A DNA stretch of 5,352 nt from Caulobacteraceae bacterium (lineage in GTDB: Bacteria; Pseudomonadota; Alphaproteobacteria; Caulobacterales; Caulobacteraceae). This document shows positions 1-5,352 of this stretch, piece by piece (within the stretch, counting starts at the first letter, position 1; each line of letters starts with the position of its first letter). The stretch lies in contig CANKPO010000116.1 in the NCBI GenBank assembly GCA_947484535.1, positions 1 through 5,352 on the forward strand, in the 5' to 3' direction. Both the position numbers and the translations under genes were made by a program. The notes beneath the pieces are model-generated. The model was not told the origin of the DNA. It saw only the letters and a program-made list of their open reading frames with translations, and did no database searches.

Positions 1-1125
1 CGAAACGCCGGACGCCACCACATCCTTGCCTGAAATCGGCATGACCGGCGCGCGCCAGCTTTCGCCGAGGGCCAGCAGACCGCGCCATTGCGGGGTGGTG
101 GCTGGACGCAGGCTTCTGGCCCAATGCAGCTTGACCCGGTCGCGGAATATCGCGTTGCCCAGCCGATAGACTGCCTGCCTTGCGGCCTTAGGGCTCATCC
201 ATGAGACGAGGCGCGGATCGGTACCCAGTGCCTGCGTCAACCGCTCGCGCTCAGCATTGGACAGGCGCAAGGCCCGGCCCATGGCCTCCCCGGCCGCTGG
301 ATCCTCTGGCAAGAGGGCCGCCAGGCGCAGGAGGGGCTCATTTTCGAACAGTTGCTCGTCTTCGATGGTCACCAGTCGGTCCAGCACCGCCAGCCCTTCG
401 GCCTGCGGCAGGACCTGTGCGAGCACGCCGGTCGAGGCCATCAGCCTCAGCGCAGGGCGCGGATCGTCGGCGGCCAACAGCTTGAGCATCTCCTTGGCGA
501 CCCGCTCAGCCGAACAGTCCGCCAGCCTTGCCCGGCCCGCTTCACAGGCCGCAAGCGCGTCTCGATCCGGCTCGCCCTTGCCGTACCAGGCGAGGAACCG
601 GAAATAGCGCAGGATCCGCAGATAGTCCTCGTCGATCCGGGTCTTGGGATCGCCGACAAAGACCAGACGGCCTGCGCGGGCATCCTCAACACCGGTCCCC
701 GACGGATCAAAGACCGCGCCGGAAGCATCCGCATAGAGCGCGTTCATGGTGAAGTCGCGCCGCGCAGCATCTTCGGCCCAGTCGTCTGTAAAGACTACGA
801 CGGCGTGGCGCCCATCGGTCTGGACATCCTTGCGCAGGGTCGTGATCTCGAAGGTCTGGCCCTCGAACAGGGCCGTGACCGTGCCGTGCTCAATCCCGGT
901 CGGAATGGCCTTCAGCCCGGCCGCCTCTAACGCCTGAACCACCTGATGCGGGGGCAGGGTCGTGGCTAGGTCAATATCGTCGATCTTGCGGTTCAAGATC
1001 GCATTGCGCACGCAGCCGCCGACAAAGCGGACACAGTCTTGGCCGCCCTCGGCGATCAGGGCCTCCAAGACCGCCGTGGTCGCTGGCTTGGTCATCCAAG
1101 GCTTGAGGCCCAGCGCAAAGCTCAT
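1..1125 (-). CDS. cca: CCA tRNA nucleotidyltransferase, 3' end cut by the window edge
   Basis: The product adds or repairs the CCA tail at the 3' end of tRNAs in the cytoplasm, using CTP and ATP without a nucleic-acid template. The frame is open for all 375 visible codons, with no stop before the left edge. The family usually has about 400-420 residues, so I estimate that only a short C-terminal piece is missing. The nucleotidyltransferase head domain is clear: GGCVRN at residues 36-41, the metal-binding DxD pair D50/D52 inside DDIDLAT, a likely third carboxylate at E93, and RRDFT at 122-126. The RNA- and nucleotide-binding neck follows with TRIDEDYLRILRYFRF near 162-177 and an ERxxxE motif at 207-212. 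The ATG start overlaps the TGA of the upstream DUF6111 gene by 4 nt. An AGAAGG ribosome binding site lies 7 nt upstream, at 1133-1138. The gene is the last visible member of the four-gene operon. Family assignment is secure; whether the enzyme also has poly(A) polymerase activity cannot be read from sequence. Confidence 0.96.
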   Translation of the reverse strand, partial: MSFALGLKPWMTKPATTAVLEALIAEGGQDCVRFVGGCVRNAILNRKIDDIDLATTLPPHQVVQALEAAGLKAIPTGIEHGTVTALFEGQTFEITTLRKDVQTDGRHAVVVFTDDWAEDAARRDFTMNALYADASGAVFDPSGTGVEDARAGRLVFVGDPKTRIDEDYLRILRYFRFLAWYGKGEPDRDALAACEAGRARLADCSAERVAKEMLKLLAADDPRPALRLMASTGVLAQVLPQAEGLAVLDRLVTIEDEQLFENEPLLRLAALLPEDPAAGEAMGRALRLSNAERERLTQALGTDPRLVSWMSPKAARQAVYRLGNAIFRDRVKLHWARSLRPATTPQWRGLLALGESWRAPVMPISGKDVVASGVS

Positions 1126-1397
1126 GGCTTGGCCTTCTTGGCGTCAAAATGGGCGGGGCCCACGCCGCCATCGGCGCTGGGTTCGGCGGGAACATAGGTC
1201 TGACCGCGATTGTCCGGATGGAAGGCAACCGTGGCCATCAAGTATAGGGCGGACAGCACCGCGCCAAGGCCAATCAGCCAGCCCCACGGGGTCGAGCCCA
1301 TGGGCTTGCCGCTGCGCAGGGCAATCTGACGCCAAAGACTGTAGAAGATCAGCGGCAAGGCGGCGAGCAGCAGCCGTGATAGAACCATGCTTATCAT
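1122..1397 (-). CDS. DUF6111 family small membrane protein
   Basis: This 91-residue protein of unknown function has two predicted membrane helices, roughly residues 4-22 (rich in L, A, I and F) and 38-59. A short basic loop (RQIALRSGK) joins them, and a polar C-terminal tail follows. The tail contains GQTYVP followed by DGGVGP, which resembles the 'YVP...DG.vvPG' ending I recall for alphaproteobacterial DUF6111 proteins. The loop charge suggests that both termini face the periplasm, but that is inference. I chose the ATG at 1397 because it forms a 4-nt ATGA overlap with the upstream Nudix stop and has AAGGGG 10 nt upstream (1408-1413). A second ATG at 1388 would shorten the protein by three residues. 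The stop overlaps the cca start in the same way, so translation is probably coupled on both sides. No catalytic motif is visible. Confidence 0.82.
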   Translation of the reverse strand: MISMVLSRLLLAALPLIFYSLWRQIALRSGKPMGSTPWGWLIGLGAVLSALYLMATVAFHPDNRGQTYVPAEPSADGGVGPAHFDAKKAKP

Positions 1398-2065
1398 GCT
1401 GGGACGGCCCCTTCGGTCTCGCCATAGAGGCGGATATAGAGCTGACGTAACATGCCCGCCGTCGCGCCCCAAATGAACCACTGCTCATAGGGGATGGCGT
1501 AAAAATGCCGACGGTCGCCATTGGGCAGGTCGCGATGTTGGCGCTGATGGTTTTGCGGGTCCATCAGGAACGAGAAGGGCGTCTCGAACACATCGGCCAC
1601 CTCGGCAGGATTGGGTGTCAGGCTGAAACCGGGCTTCACAAAGCCAACGACGGGCGTGACATGAAAGCCCGTGCCGGTGCGATAGGGTGTCGACAGCCCC
1701 GCCAAGGTGACGAAGGAGGGATCAAGGCCGATCTCCTCTTGCGCTTCTCTCAGGGCCGTCTGAGCGGGGGTCTCGCCGGGATCACAGCGCCCACCAGGAA
1801 AGGCCACCTGTCCGGTATGTTTGCGCAAACTGTCTGAGCGCCGGGTCAAAAGCACGCTAATGCCGCCCTCATGTTCGATTAAAGGCGTCAGGACGGCGGC
1901 ATGGGCTAGACCAGACACGCCATGGTCACCCGGATGGGTTTCTGGGTTCAGGTCAAAGTCCGAGCCCATCTTCCGCTCTGGCCGATTTTCACCGTGGGCA
2001 TCCAGCGGGTCGAGGCGACTGGTAATCCAATCGCGAAGCAGATGGGGCGCGAGGGCTGGGTTCAC
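1394..2065 (-). CDS. Nudix hydrolase, CoA pyrophosphatase (NudL/UPF0035) type
   Basis: This is a 223-residue Nudix enzyme. The family cleaves CoA or acyl-CoA to a 3',5'-ADP and (acyl)phosphopantetheine part, and is counted among housecleaning enzymes. The Nudix box is complete at residues 92-114: G92, E98, then REAQEE at 106-111 and G113-L114, which supplies the metal-binding glutamates. Just before it lies the UPF0035 signature of CoA pyrophosphatases, LLTRRSDSLRKHTGQVAFPG at 72-91. The segment STPYRTGTGFHVTPVVG (125-141) also fits this subfamily. Residues 1-50 are a poorly conserved leader common in alphaproteobacterial members. The start is GTG, not ATG: it overlaps the TGA of the DUF1285 gene by 4 nt (GTGA) and has AGAGGG 9 nt upstream (2075-2080). 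A later in-frame ATG at M33 would still keep the Nudix domain. The subfamily call is strong; the physiological substrate is inferred from the family. Confidence 0.93.
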   Translation of the reverse strand: MNPALAPHLLRDWITSRLDPLDAHGENRPERKMGSDFDLNPETHPGDHGVSGLAHAAVLTPLIEHEGGISVLLTRRSDSLRKHTGQVAFPGGRCDPGETPAQTALREAQEEIGLDPSFVTLAGLSTPYRTGTGFHVTPVVGFVKPGFSLTPNPAEVADVFETPFSFLMDPQNHQRQHRDLPNGDRRHFYAIPYEQWFIWGATAGMLRQLYIRLYGETEGAVPA

Positions 2066-2631
2066 GTGCCAAAACCCTCTGCGGGTCCCAAATCAAACCA
2101 CGCCCCGTTAGAGGTCACGCCATAGCGCAGCCCCTCTGGCGTCTGGCGTTCCTGTGCCATCTCGACCAGTTCGTAAAAGACTGGCCGGGCAATGCGGGCC
2201 TCTAGGCCTCGGCGGACATGCAGATAGGGGCGAGGCTCGCCGGTCTCTGGATCAGACTGGACGCGAATAGCATTGTCTGGCCCGGCCTCAACCTCATCGC
2301 CGACATTGGTCAAGAAGCGAAGGGCCTCACCGACCCGGTCAACGCGCACGGCGATAAAGGGGGCGTCTTCAACCCTGATCTTCATCTTCTCGGCGGGCGT
2401 GACCAGATGATAGCCGTCCGGATCGAGCCGCAGTACCGTCGAAAAGAGTCGAACCAAGGCCTCACGGCCAATGGGTGTGCCCTCGTGAAACCAAAGACCA
2501 TCACGCTTAATGACAATATCGATCTCGCCGCAGTGGGGTGGGTTCCACAGATGAACAGGCGGCAAGCCGCGCTGGCCTGTCTTTGCGGCGGCGATAACGC
2601 CGTCCAATCCGCTTGTCAGTGTCGTGGTCAT
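2062..2631 (-). CDS. DUF1285 domain-containing protein
   Basis: This 189-residue soluble protein matches the conserved DUF1285 family, whose function I do not know. Recognisable family features are PPVHLWNPPHCGEIDIVIKR (24-43), the DGLWFHEGTPIGREALVRLF stretch (44-63), and YHLVTPAEK followed by IRVEDAPF (74-92). There is no signal peptide, membrane helix or obvious catalytic site. It is the first gene of the four-gene operon. The ATG has a good AAGGAT ribosome binding site at 2641-2646, 9 nt upstream, and a candidate sigma70 promoter lies just before that. Its TGA overlaps the GTG start of the Nudix gene, so the two are probably translationally coupled. Co-location with a Nudix gene and cca is, from memory, common in alphaproteobacteria. 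It suggests a housekeeping role but does not define one. Confidence 0.9.
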   Translation of the reverse strand: MTTTLTSGLDGVIAAAKTGQRGLPPVHLWNPPHCGEIDIVIKRDGLWFHEGTPIGREALVRLFSTVLRLDPDGYHLVTPAEKMKIRVEDAPFIAVRVDRVGEALRFLTNVGDEVEAGPDNAIRVQSDPETGEPRPYLHVRRGLEARIARPVFYELVEMAQERQTPEGLRYGVTSNGAWFDLGPAEGFGT

Positions 2632-2655
2632 AGTCGCGCGATCCTTGTCTCTTCC

Positions 2656-2684
2656 ATTGTGAGGTAGGTGCGCGGTGGTATCAA
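2656..2684 (-). promoter_or_regulatory. Candidate sigma70-type promoter of the DUF1285-Nudix-DUF6111-cca operon
   Basis: On the minus strand, TTGATA (2679-2684; 5 of 6 match to TTGACA) is followed by exactly 17 bp and then CACAAT (2656-2661; 4 of 6 match to TATAAT). Transcription would begin near 2649 and give a leader of about 18 nt, just long enough to include the AAGGAT ribosome binding site at 2641-2646. Position and spacing are right for the operon, but short promoter matches are easily found by chance and no start-site data are available. Confidence 0.5.
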
Positions 2685-2725
2685 GGAAAGGGTGCGATCC
2701 ACCCCATTCTCGACCTGACGCACCC
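2683..2725 (-). terminator. Possible intrinsic terminator downstream of pseG
   Basis: Immediately after the pseG TAG, the minus strand reads GGGTGCG (2719-2725), a 22-nt loop, then the perfect complement CGCACCC (2690-2696), followed by a T-rich run TTTCCTT (2683-2689). The stem is GC-rich and correctly placed. However, the loop is long and the T tract is broken by two C residues, so termination may be partial. The T run overlaps the -35 box proposed for the next operon. Confidence 0.4.
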
Positions 2726-2726
2726 G

Positions 2727-3746
2727 CTAGAGGGCGAGGATCTTGCGGGCCGTACGCTCGGCGCCGAGACCATCACACAGCAAGCTTGCCTTTGCGGACA
2801 TAGACCGCCGCGCGGCACTGTCATTGACGAGATCGTTCAGGACCGCTGTCAGCCGATCCGCAAAGCCCGGTAGGCGCACATCAAGGGTCTTGGTCACACC
2901 GTGGGTTTCCAACCGCGCGGCCATGTCGGCCTGATTGTCGGCCAGAACCAAAGTGATCCCTGGAAGGCCGAGGCAGCACCGCTCCCACGTGCTGGACCCG
3001 CCCGCACCGATGGCCAGATCGGCCTCGCCAACGACCGGGGCCATGGCCCTAACATCCACCTCGACGCGCAGATTGGCGTGGATGGCGCTCAACTCGCGCA
3101 GCCTTGGCAAGGACGGCGCACTCGATCCGACCACGGCCATAAGGCGGGCTTCGATCCCTGTTGACAGGATCGCCTCAACCACCTCAGCCGTGACCCCGCC
3201 GACATCGGTCAAGCCGAGCGAGACCAGAATGGATCGGACATCGCCGTCGCGGTCGCGCCGCTCCACCACCTTGCGGCGTGCAGCGGCAAATTCAGGGCGC
3301 ACGAGGGCAAAGTTGGGGCCGGTCCAGATCTGGCTGCCCTGGGGCACCCATGGCTCATAGTCGGCAGGCTGGCGATCGATGGCGCTGTCCACCAACAGGT
3401 CACAGTCATGGGCGCGTCCGGGTGCATCATCGAGCGCGATCAGCAGCCGACCGGCCCGAAGCCGCGTCTCGTCGCTGGATTGCAGGCCATAGTGATCGAC
3501 CACAACCGCGTCGCTCGACACACTGCAGGCCGCCTCAACCATGGTTTCTGCCGTGCAGGGGATCAACTCCACCCCCGGCTTGGCGAAGGCCTTGACCACG
3601 GCGGCGACGGCAGGGGGAGCCATGAAGGCGCAACTGGCACCCAAATCTTGCAGCACTCCGGCGAGGGTCAAGCAGCGCATGACATGGCCGCCGCCCACCT
3701 GCGGTCCAGCATCAGCGAGAAAAACAATCTTACGAGATCTTTGCAT
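2727..3746 (-). CDS. pseG: PseG/FlmD-type UDP-sugar hydrolase (pseudaminic acid synthesis)
   Basis: This 339-residue protein belongs to the PseG family. These enzymes remove UDP from UDP-2,4-diacetamido-2,4,6-trideoxy-beta-L-altrose to give the free sugar used for pseudaminic acid, which decorates flagellin. The Caulobacter member is called FlmD. Visible family landmarks are the N-terminal GGGHVMRCLTLA (18-29) with likely catalytic His21, VVVDHYGL (81-88), DDAPGRAHDCDLLVDS (106-121), WTGPNFALVRPEFA (141-154), and the UDP-binding C-terminal half AIGAGGSSTWERCCLGLP (245-262) ending in ADNQ (269-272). The usual SFGGTD loop reads SLGLTDVGG (176-184), a modest deviation. I place the start at the ATG at 3746 because the family begins just before the KIVFLAD strand. 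An in-frame TTG at 3833 or ATG at 3788 would add 29 or 15 residues unlike the family. None of the three has a strong ribosome binding site. No other pse/flm gene is in the window, so the pathway role is inferred from the family. Confidence 0.88.
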   Translation of the reverse strand: MQRSRKIVFLADAGPQVGGGHVMRCLTLAGVLQDLGASCAFMAPPAVAAVVKAFAKPGVELIPCTAETMVEAACSVSSDAVVVDHYGLQSSDETRLRAGRLLIALDDAPGRAHDCDLLVDSAIDRQPADYEPWVPQGSQIWTGPNFALVRPEFAAARRKVVERRDRDGDVRSILVSLGLTDVGGVTAEVVEAILSTGIEARLMAVVGSSAPSLPRLRELSAIHANLRVEVDVRAMAPVVGEADLAIGAGGSSTWERCCLGLPGITLVLADNQADMAARLETHGVTKTLDVRLPGFADRLTAVLNDLVNDSAARRSMSAKASLLCDGLGAERTARKILAL

Positions 3747-3894
3747 CGGTCTAACCGGGCCAATCTGGGGCAAACTGACCTGCCGCATGTGGCCAGCGGC
3801 GGAATCATCGTTAAATAGGTAAAAGGTCCACAAGCCTCACCGATAGGGGGTGGAGAGGCCAAGTCATAAGTCACGTCTATAGAAAGTCTTTTTG
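3747..3894. other. Divergent intergenic region between pseG and trxB
   Basis: These 148 bp should hold the promoters of both divergent genes and include A/T-rich patches near 3810-3825 and 3876-3893. I find no convincing -35/-10 pair on either strand. TATAGA at 3879-3884 resembles a -10 box for trxB but would leave an extremely short leader. The region also contains an imperfect hairpin (3834-3859) and a tandem AAGTCA repeat (3861-3873). The ribosome binding site of trxB is weak (AGAAAG, 3881-3886). If pseG actually starts at the upstream TTG or ATG, part of this stretch is coding. Confidence 0.5.
3834..3859. repeat. Imperfect inverted repeat in the pseG-trxB intergenic region
   Basis: GCCTCACC (3834-3841) and GGAGAGGC (3852-3859) can pair over 8 positions with a single A.A mismatch, around a 10-nt loop GATAGGGGGT. 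It ends about 35 nt before the trxB start. It could be a protein-binding site or an RNA hairpin in the trxB leader. Nothing in the sequence decides between these, and chance is possible. Confidence 0.4.
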
Positions 3895-4854
3895 ATGTCC
3901 GAGACCCGTTCCGTTCGCTGCGCTATCATTGGGTCCGGACCCGCAGGCTATACGGCCGCGATCTATGCCGCGCGCGCGCTGTTAGAGCCAGTGCTCATTT
4001 CAGGCCTGCAGCCGGGCGGGCAATTGACCATCACCACCGATGTCGAAAACTACCCCGGCTTTGCTGACGTCATCCAAGGGCCTTGGCTGATGGATCAGAT
4101 GCGTGCCCAGGCCGAGCATGTGGGCACAGAGTTCGTCAATGACATGGTCCTGACCGCCGACCTTTCCAGCCGCCCCTTCCGGCTGACCTGCGATTCTGGG
4201 ACGGTCTATTTGGCCGAAACCGTGATCATCGCCACGGGCGCTCAGGCCAAGTGGCTGGGTCTGCCGTCCGAGCAGAAGTTCCAAGGCTTCGGCGTCTCGG
4301 CCTGTGCCACCTGCGACGGGTTCTTCTATCGCGGCAAGGAGGTCGTGGTGGTCGGCGGCGGCAATACGGCGGTCGAAGAGGCCCTGTTCCTGACCAACTT
4401 CGCCTCCAAGGTCACGCTCGTCCATCGCCGCGACAGCCTGCGGGCCGAGAAGATCTTGCAAGAGCGGCTAATGAAACATCCCAAGATCGCTACGGTCTGG
4501 AACAGCGCCATCGACGAGATCGTCGGCGACGAAAATCCAATGGGCGTGACCGGCGTGCGTCTGAAAAATCTACAGACCGATGAGACCAGCGATCTGGCCT
4601 GCGACGGCGTCTTTATTGCTATTGGCCATGCGCCATCGTCTGAGCTGTTCAAGGGACAACTGGCGATGGACAGTGCCGGCTATCTGGATGTGACGGCTGG
4701 CACGGCTGCCACCGAGATCGAAGGGGTCTTTGCCTGCGGTGACGTCACCGACGACATCTATCGCCAAGCCGTCACCGCGGCGGGTATGGGCTGTATGGCC
4801 GCGCTCGAGGCGGTCCGGTTCTTGGCTGAACAGGACCACCACGCCAGGGGATAG
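3895..4854 (+). CDS. trxB: Thioredoxin reductase (NADPH), low-molecular-weight type
   Basis: This 319-residue cytoplasmic flavoenzyme reduces thioredoxin with NADPH through FAD and a redox-active disulfide. The length is typical of bacterial TrxB. Domains in order are the FAD-binding GSGPAGYTAAIYAAR (13-27), the GGQLTITTDVENYPGF stretch (41-56), IIATGA (111-116), and the active-site CATCD (137-141) with both cysteines present. The NADPH-binding GGGNTAVEEA (154-163) follows, then HRRD (177-180) whose arginines read the 2'-phosphate. The C-terminal FAD motif is FACGDV (279-284), with YRQAVTAAGMG (289-299). I start at the ATG at 3895; the TTG directly before it would add one residue and is not needed. 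The Shine-Dalgarno match (AGAAAG, 8 nt upstream) is weak. The gene stands alone, divergent from pseG and convergent with the monooxygenase gene 12 bp away. No thioredoxin gene is nearby. Nothing is missing or truncated. Confidence 0.98.
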   Translation: MSETRSVRCAIIGSGPAGYTAAIYAARALLEPVLISGLQPGGQLTITTDVENYPGFADVIQGPWLMDQMRAQAEHVGTEFVNDMVLTADLSSRPFRLTCDSGTVYLAETVIIATGAQAKWLGLPSEQKFQGFGVSACATCDGFFYRGKEVVVVGGGNTAVEEALFLTNFASKVTLVHRRDSLRAEKILQERLMKHPKIATVWNSAIDEIVGDENPMGVTGVRLKNLQTDETSDLACDGVFIAIGHAPSSELFKGQLAMDSAGYLDVTAGTAATEIEGVFACGDVTDDIYRQAVTAAGMGCMAALEAVRFLAEQDHHARG

Positions 4855-4869
4855 GTCGCCTTCGACCTA
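4852..4869. terminator. Hairpin shared by the stop codons of convergent trxB and FMO genes
   Basis: TAGGTCG (4852-4858) and CGACCTA (4863-4869) form a perfect 7-bp stem around a 4-nt loop CCTT. The first three bases of the left arm are the trxB stop TAG. The last three bases of the right arm are, on the minus strand, the TAG of the monooxygenase gene. A compact hairpin exactly between convergent genes suggests a bidirectional terminator. Neither side has a T tract, so it may act weakly, with Rho, or only protect 3' ends. Confidence 0.55.
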
Positions 4870-5352
4870 AGCCTCGACCAGATCGGCCTTGGCGGCGACC
4901 GGCAAGCGATTGCCTGCCGCCTTGGCACGGGCCTTGCCCCGCTCAATCTCCTTGATCAGGTCCGCGCAATAGTGGCCAAAATCGACCTGGATCGTGTGAC
5001 GGGCTGAGGCGTAGTAGCCGCCCAGATAGAAGTCCTCATCCTTGGCTGTGACACTGGCCTGCTCGGAGGTGCTGGGTAGGTGATATTGGCCGGTCAAATA
5101 GGCCGCCACCAGCTTGGCCTGCTGCTCGGCGAAATTGACCAGGGTCGGCAGGGGCTGGGCCAAACCCATATAGAACAGGTTTGCCGTGCCTGCGGGCACC
5201 ATGCGCTTGAACAGGGGCAAGCGGTTGTCGGCGTCGGTCTTGAAGGCCGGGTCGGTGAAGAAAGGGAAGCTGATCTTGTAGCCCGTGGCATAGATGATCG
5301 CATCGATCCGCTCGACGCTATCATCTTCAAAGCGGACATTGGGGCCTTCAAA
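4867..5352 (-). CDS. Flavin-containing monooxygenase (FMO-like), C-terminal part
   Basis: The visible 161 codons are the C-terminal third or so of a class B flavoprotein monooxygenase; the N-terminal FAD- and NADPH-binding motifs lie beyond the right edge. The family uses FAD, NADPH and oxygen to oxidise soft nucleophiles or ketones. The key evidence is IDAIIYATGYKISFPFF at visible residues 16-32 (ATGY at 5278-5289), matching the conserved FATGY-FPF motif of FMOs. Next come the family's NLFYMGLAQP core strand, a PTLVNFAEQQAKLVAAYLTG helix, and a tail with TIQVDFGHYCADLIKEIERG. An internal ATG at 5220 is not the start, because the frame stays open through the right edge and the ATGY motif lies upstream of it. 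The gene converges on trxB. The substrate cannot be inferred from this piece. Confidence 0.88.
   Translation of the reverse strand, partial: FEGPNVRFEDDSVERIDAIIYATGYKISFPFFTDPAFKTDADNRLPLFKRMVPAGTANLFYMGLAQPLPTLVNFAEQQAKLVAAYLTGQYHLPSTSEQASVTAKDEDFYLGGYYASARHTIQVDFGHYCADLIKEIERGKARAKAAGNRLPVAAKADLVEA

Noticed and set aside
352..930. Long open frame on the plus strand (192 codons) opposite cca
   Set aside because: It is fully antisense to a well-conserved cca with catalytic motifs. Its translation has no recognisable domain, and such open frames are common opposite high-GC genes.
971..1228. 85-codon minus-strand open frame across the DUF6111/cca junction
   Set aside because: It lies out of frame with both real genes, has no family resemblance, and overlaps them entirely.
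2628..2657. Nine-codon open frame (MEETRIARL) whose TGA overlaps the DUF1285 start, possible leader peptide
   Set aside because: Its ATG falls inside the proposed -10 box, so it would not be transcribed from that promoter. It has no ribosome binding site, and its overlapping stop is plausible by chance.
3408..3818. Plus-strand open frame (136 codons) opposite the pseG N-terminal half
   Set aside because: It is a shadow of pseG with low-complexity, unrecognised translation and no ribosome binding site. The pseG frame carries all the family motifs.
3892..3894. TTG codon directly before the trxB ATG as an alternative start
   Set aside because: It would add a single residue, and the adjacent ATG gives the expected MSETR N-terminus of this family.
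4867..5220. A 117-residue protein starting at the ATG at 5220
   Set aside because: The same frame continues open to the right edge and contains the FMO ATGY-FPF motif, so this is the tail of a longer gene.
1..5352. Mobile elements, CRISPR arrays, tRNA/rRNA genes or a novel defence-type cluster
   Set aside because: I found no transposase or integrase, no terminal repeats, no regularly spaced repeats and no tRNA-like folds. All substantial coding space is explained by seven conserved genes of uniform composition.

Overview
The window looks like an ordinary chromosomal stretch from an alphaproteobacterium, most likely of the Caulobacterales (Caulobacter/Brevundimonas/Asticcacaulis type). Three things point there: high GC, the gene run DUF1285 - CoA-pyrophosphatase Nudix - DUF6111 - CCA tRNA nucleotidyltransferase that I know from alphaproteobacteria, and a stand-alone PseG/FlmD flagellin-glycosylation enzyme. 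The lineage is inferred from protein content. No marker such as rRNA is present.

Layout. Positions 1-2631 hold a tight four-gene operon on the minus strand, read from right to left: DUF1285 protein, Nudix hydrolase, two-helix DUF6111 membrane protein, and cca, whose 3' end runs off the window. Each of its three junctions is a 4-nt stop/start overlap (GTGA, ATGA, ATGA). A sigma70-like promoter and a good ribosome binding site precede the first gene. A 95-bp gap separates this operon from another minus-strand gene (2727-3746), a PseG-family UDP-sugar hydrolase. That gap holds a possible terminator hairpin for pseG that overlaps the promoter of the next operon.

A 148-bp divergent intergenic region (3747-3894) lies between pseG and trxB. 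It carries an imperfect hairpin and a short direct repeat of unknown role. trxB (3895-4854, plus strand) is a complete thioredoxin reductase with its redox CxxC motif. Twelve bases later it meets, tail to tail, the 3' end of a minus-strand flavin-containing monooxygenase (4867 to past the right edge). The stop codons of these two convergent genes sit in opposite arms of one perfect 7-bp hairpin.

Functions. The cca operon combines tRNA 3'-end maturation with nucleotide/CoA housecleaning and two conserved proteins of unknown function. pseG belongs to pseudaminic-acid synthesis for flagellin glycosylation but has no pathway partners in the window. trxB supplies reducing power to thioredoxin. I see no mobile element, CRISPR array, RNA gene or signature of horizontal transfer, and no novel multi-gene system. 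The points worth a second look are mainly the architecture of gene junctions and the intergenic regions.
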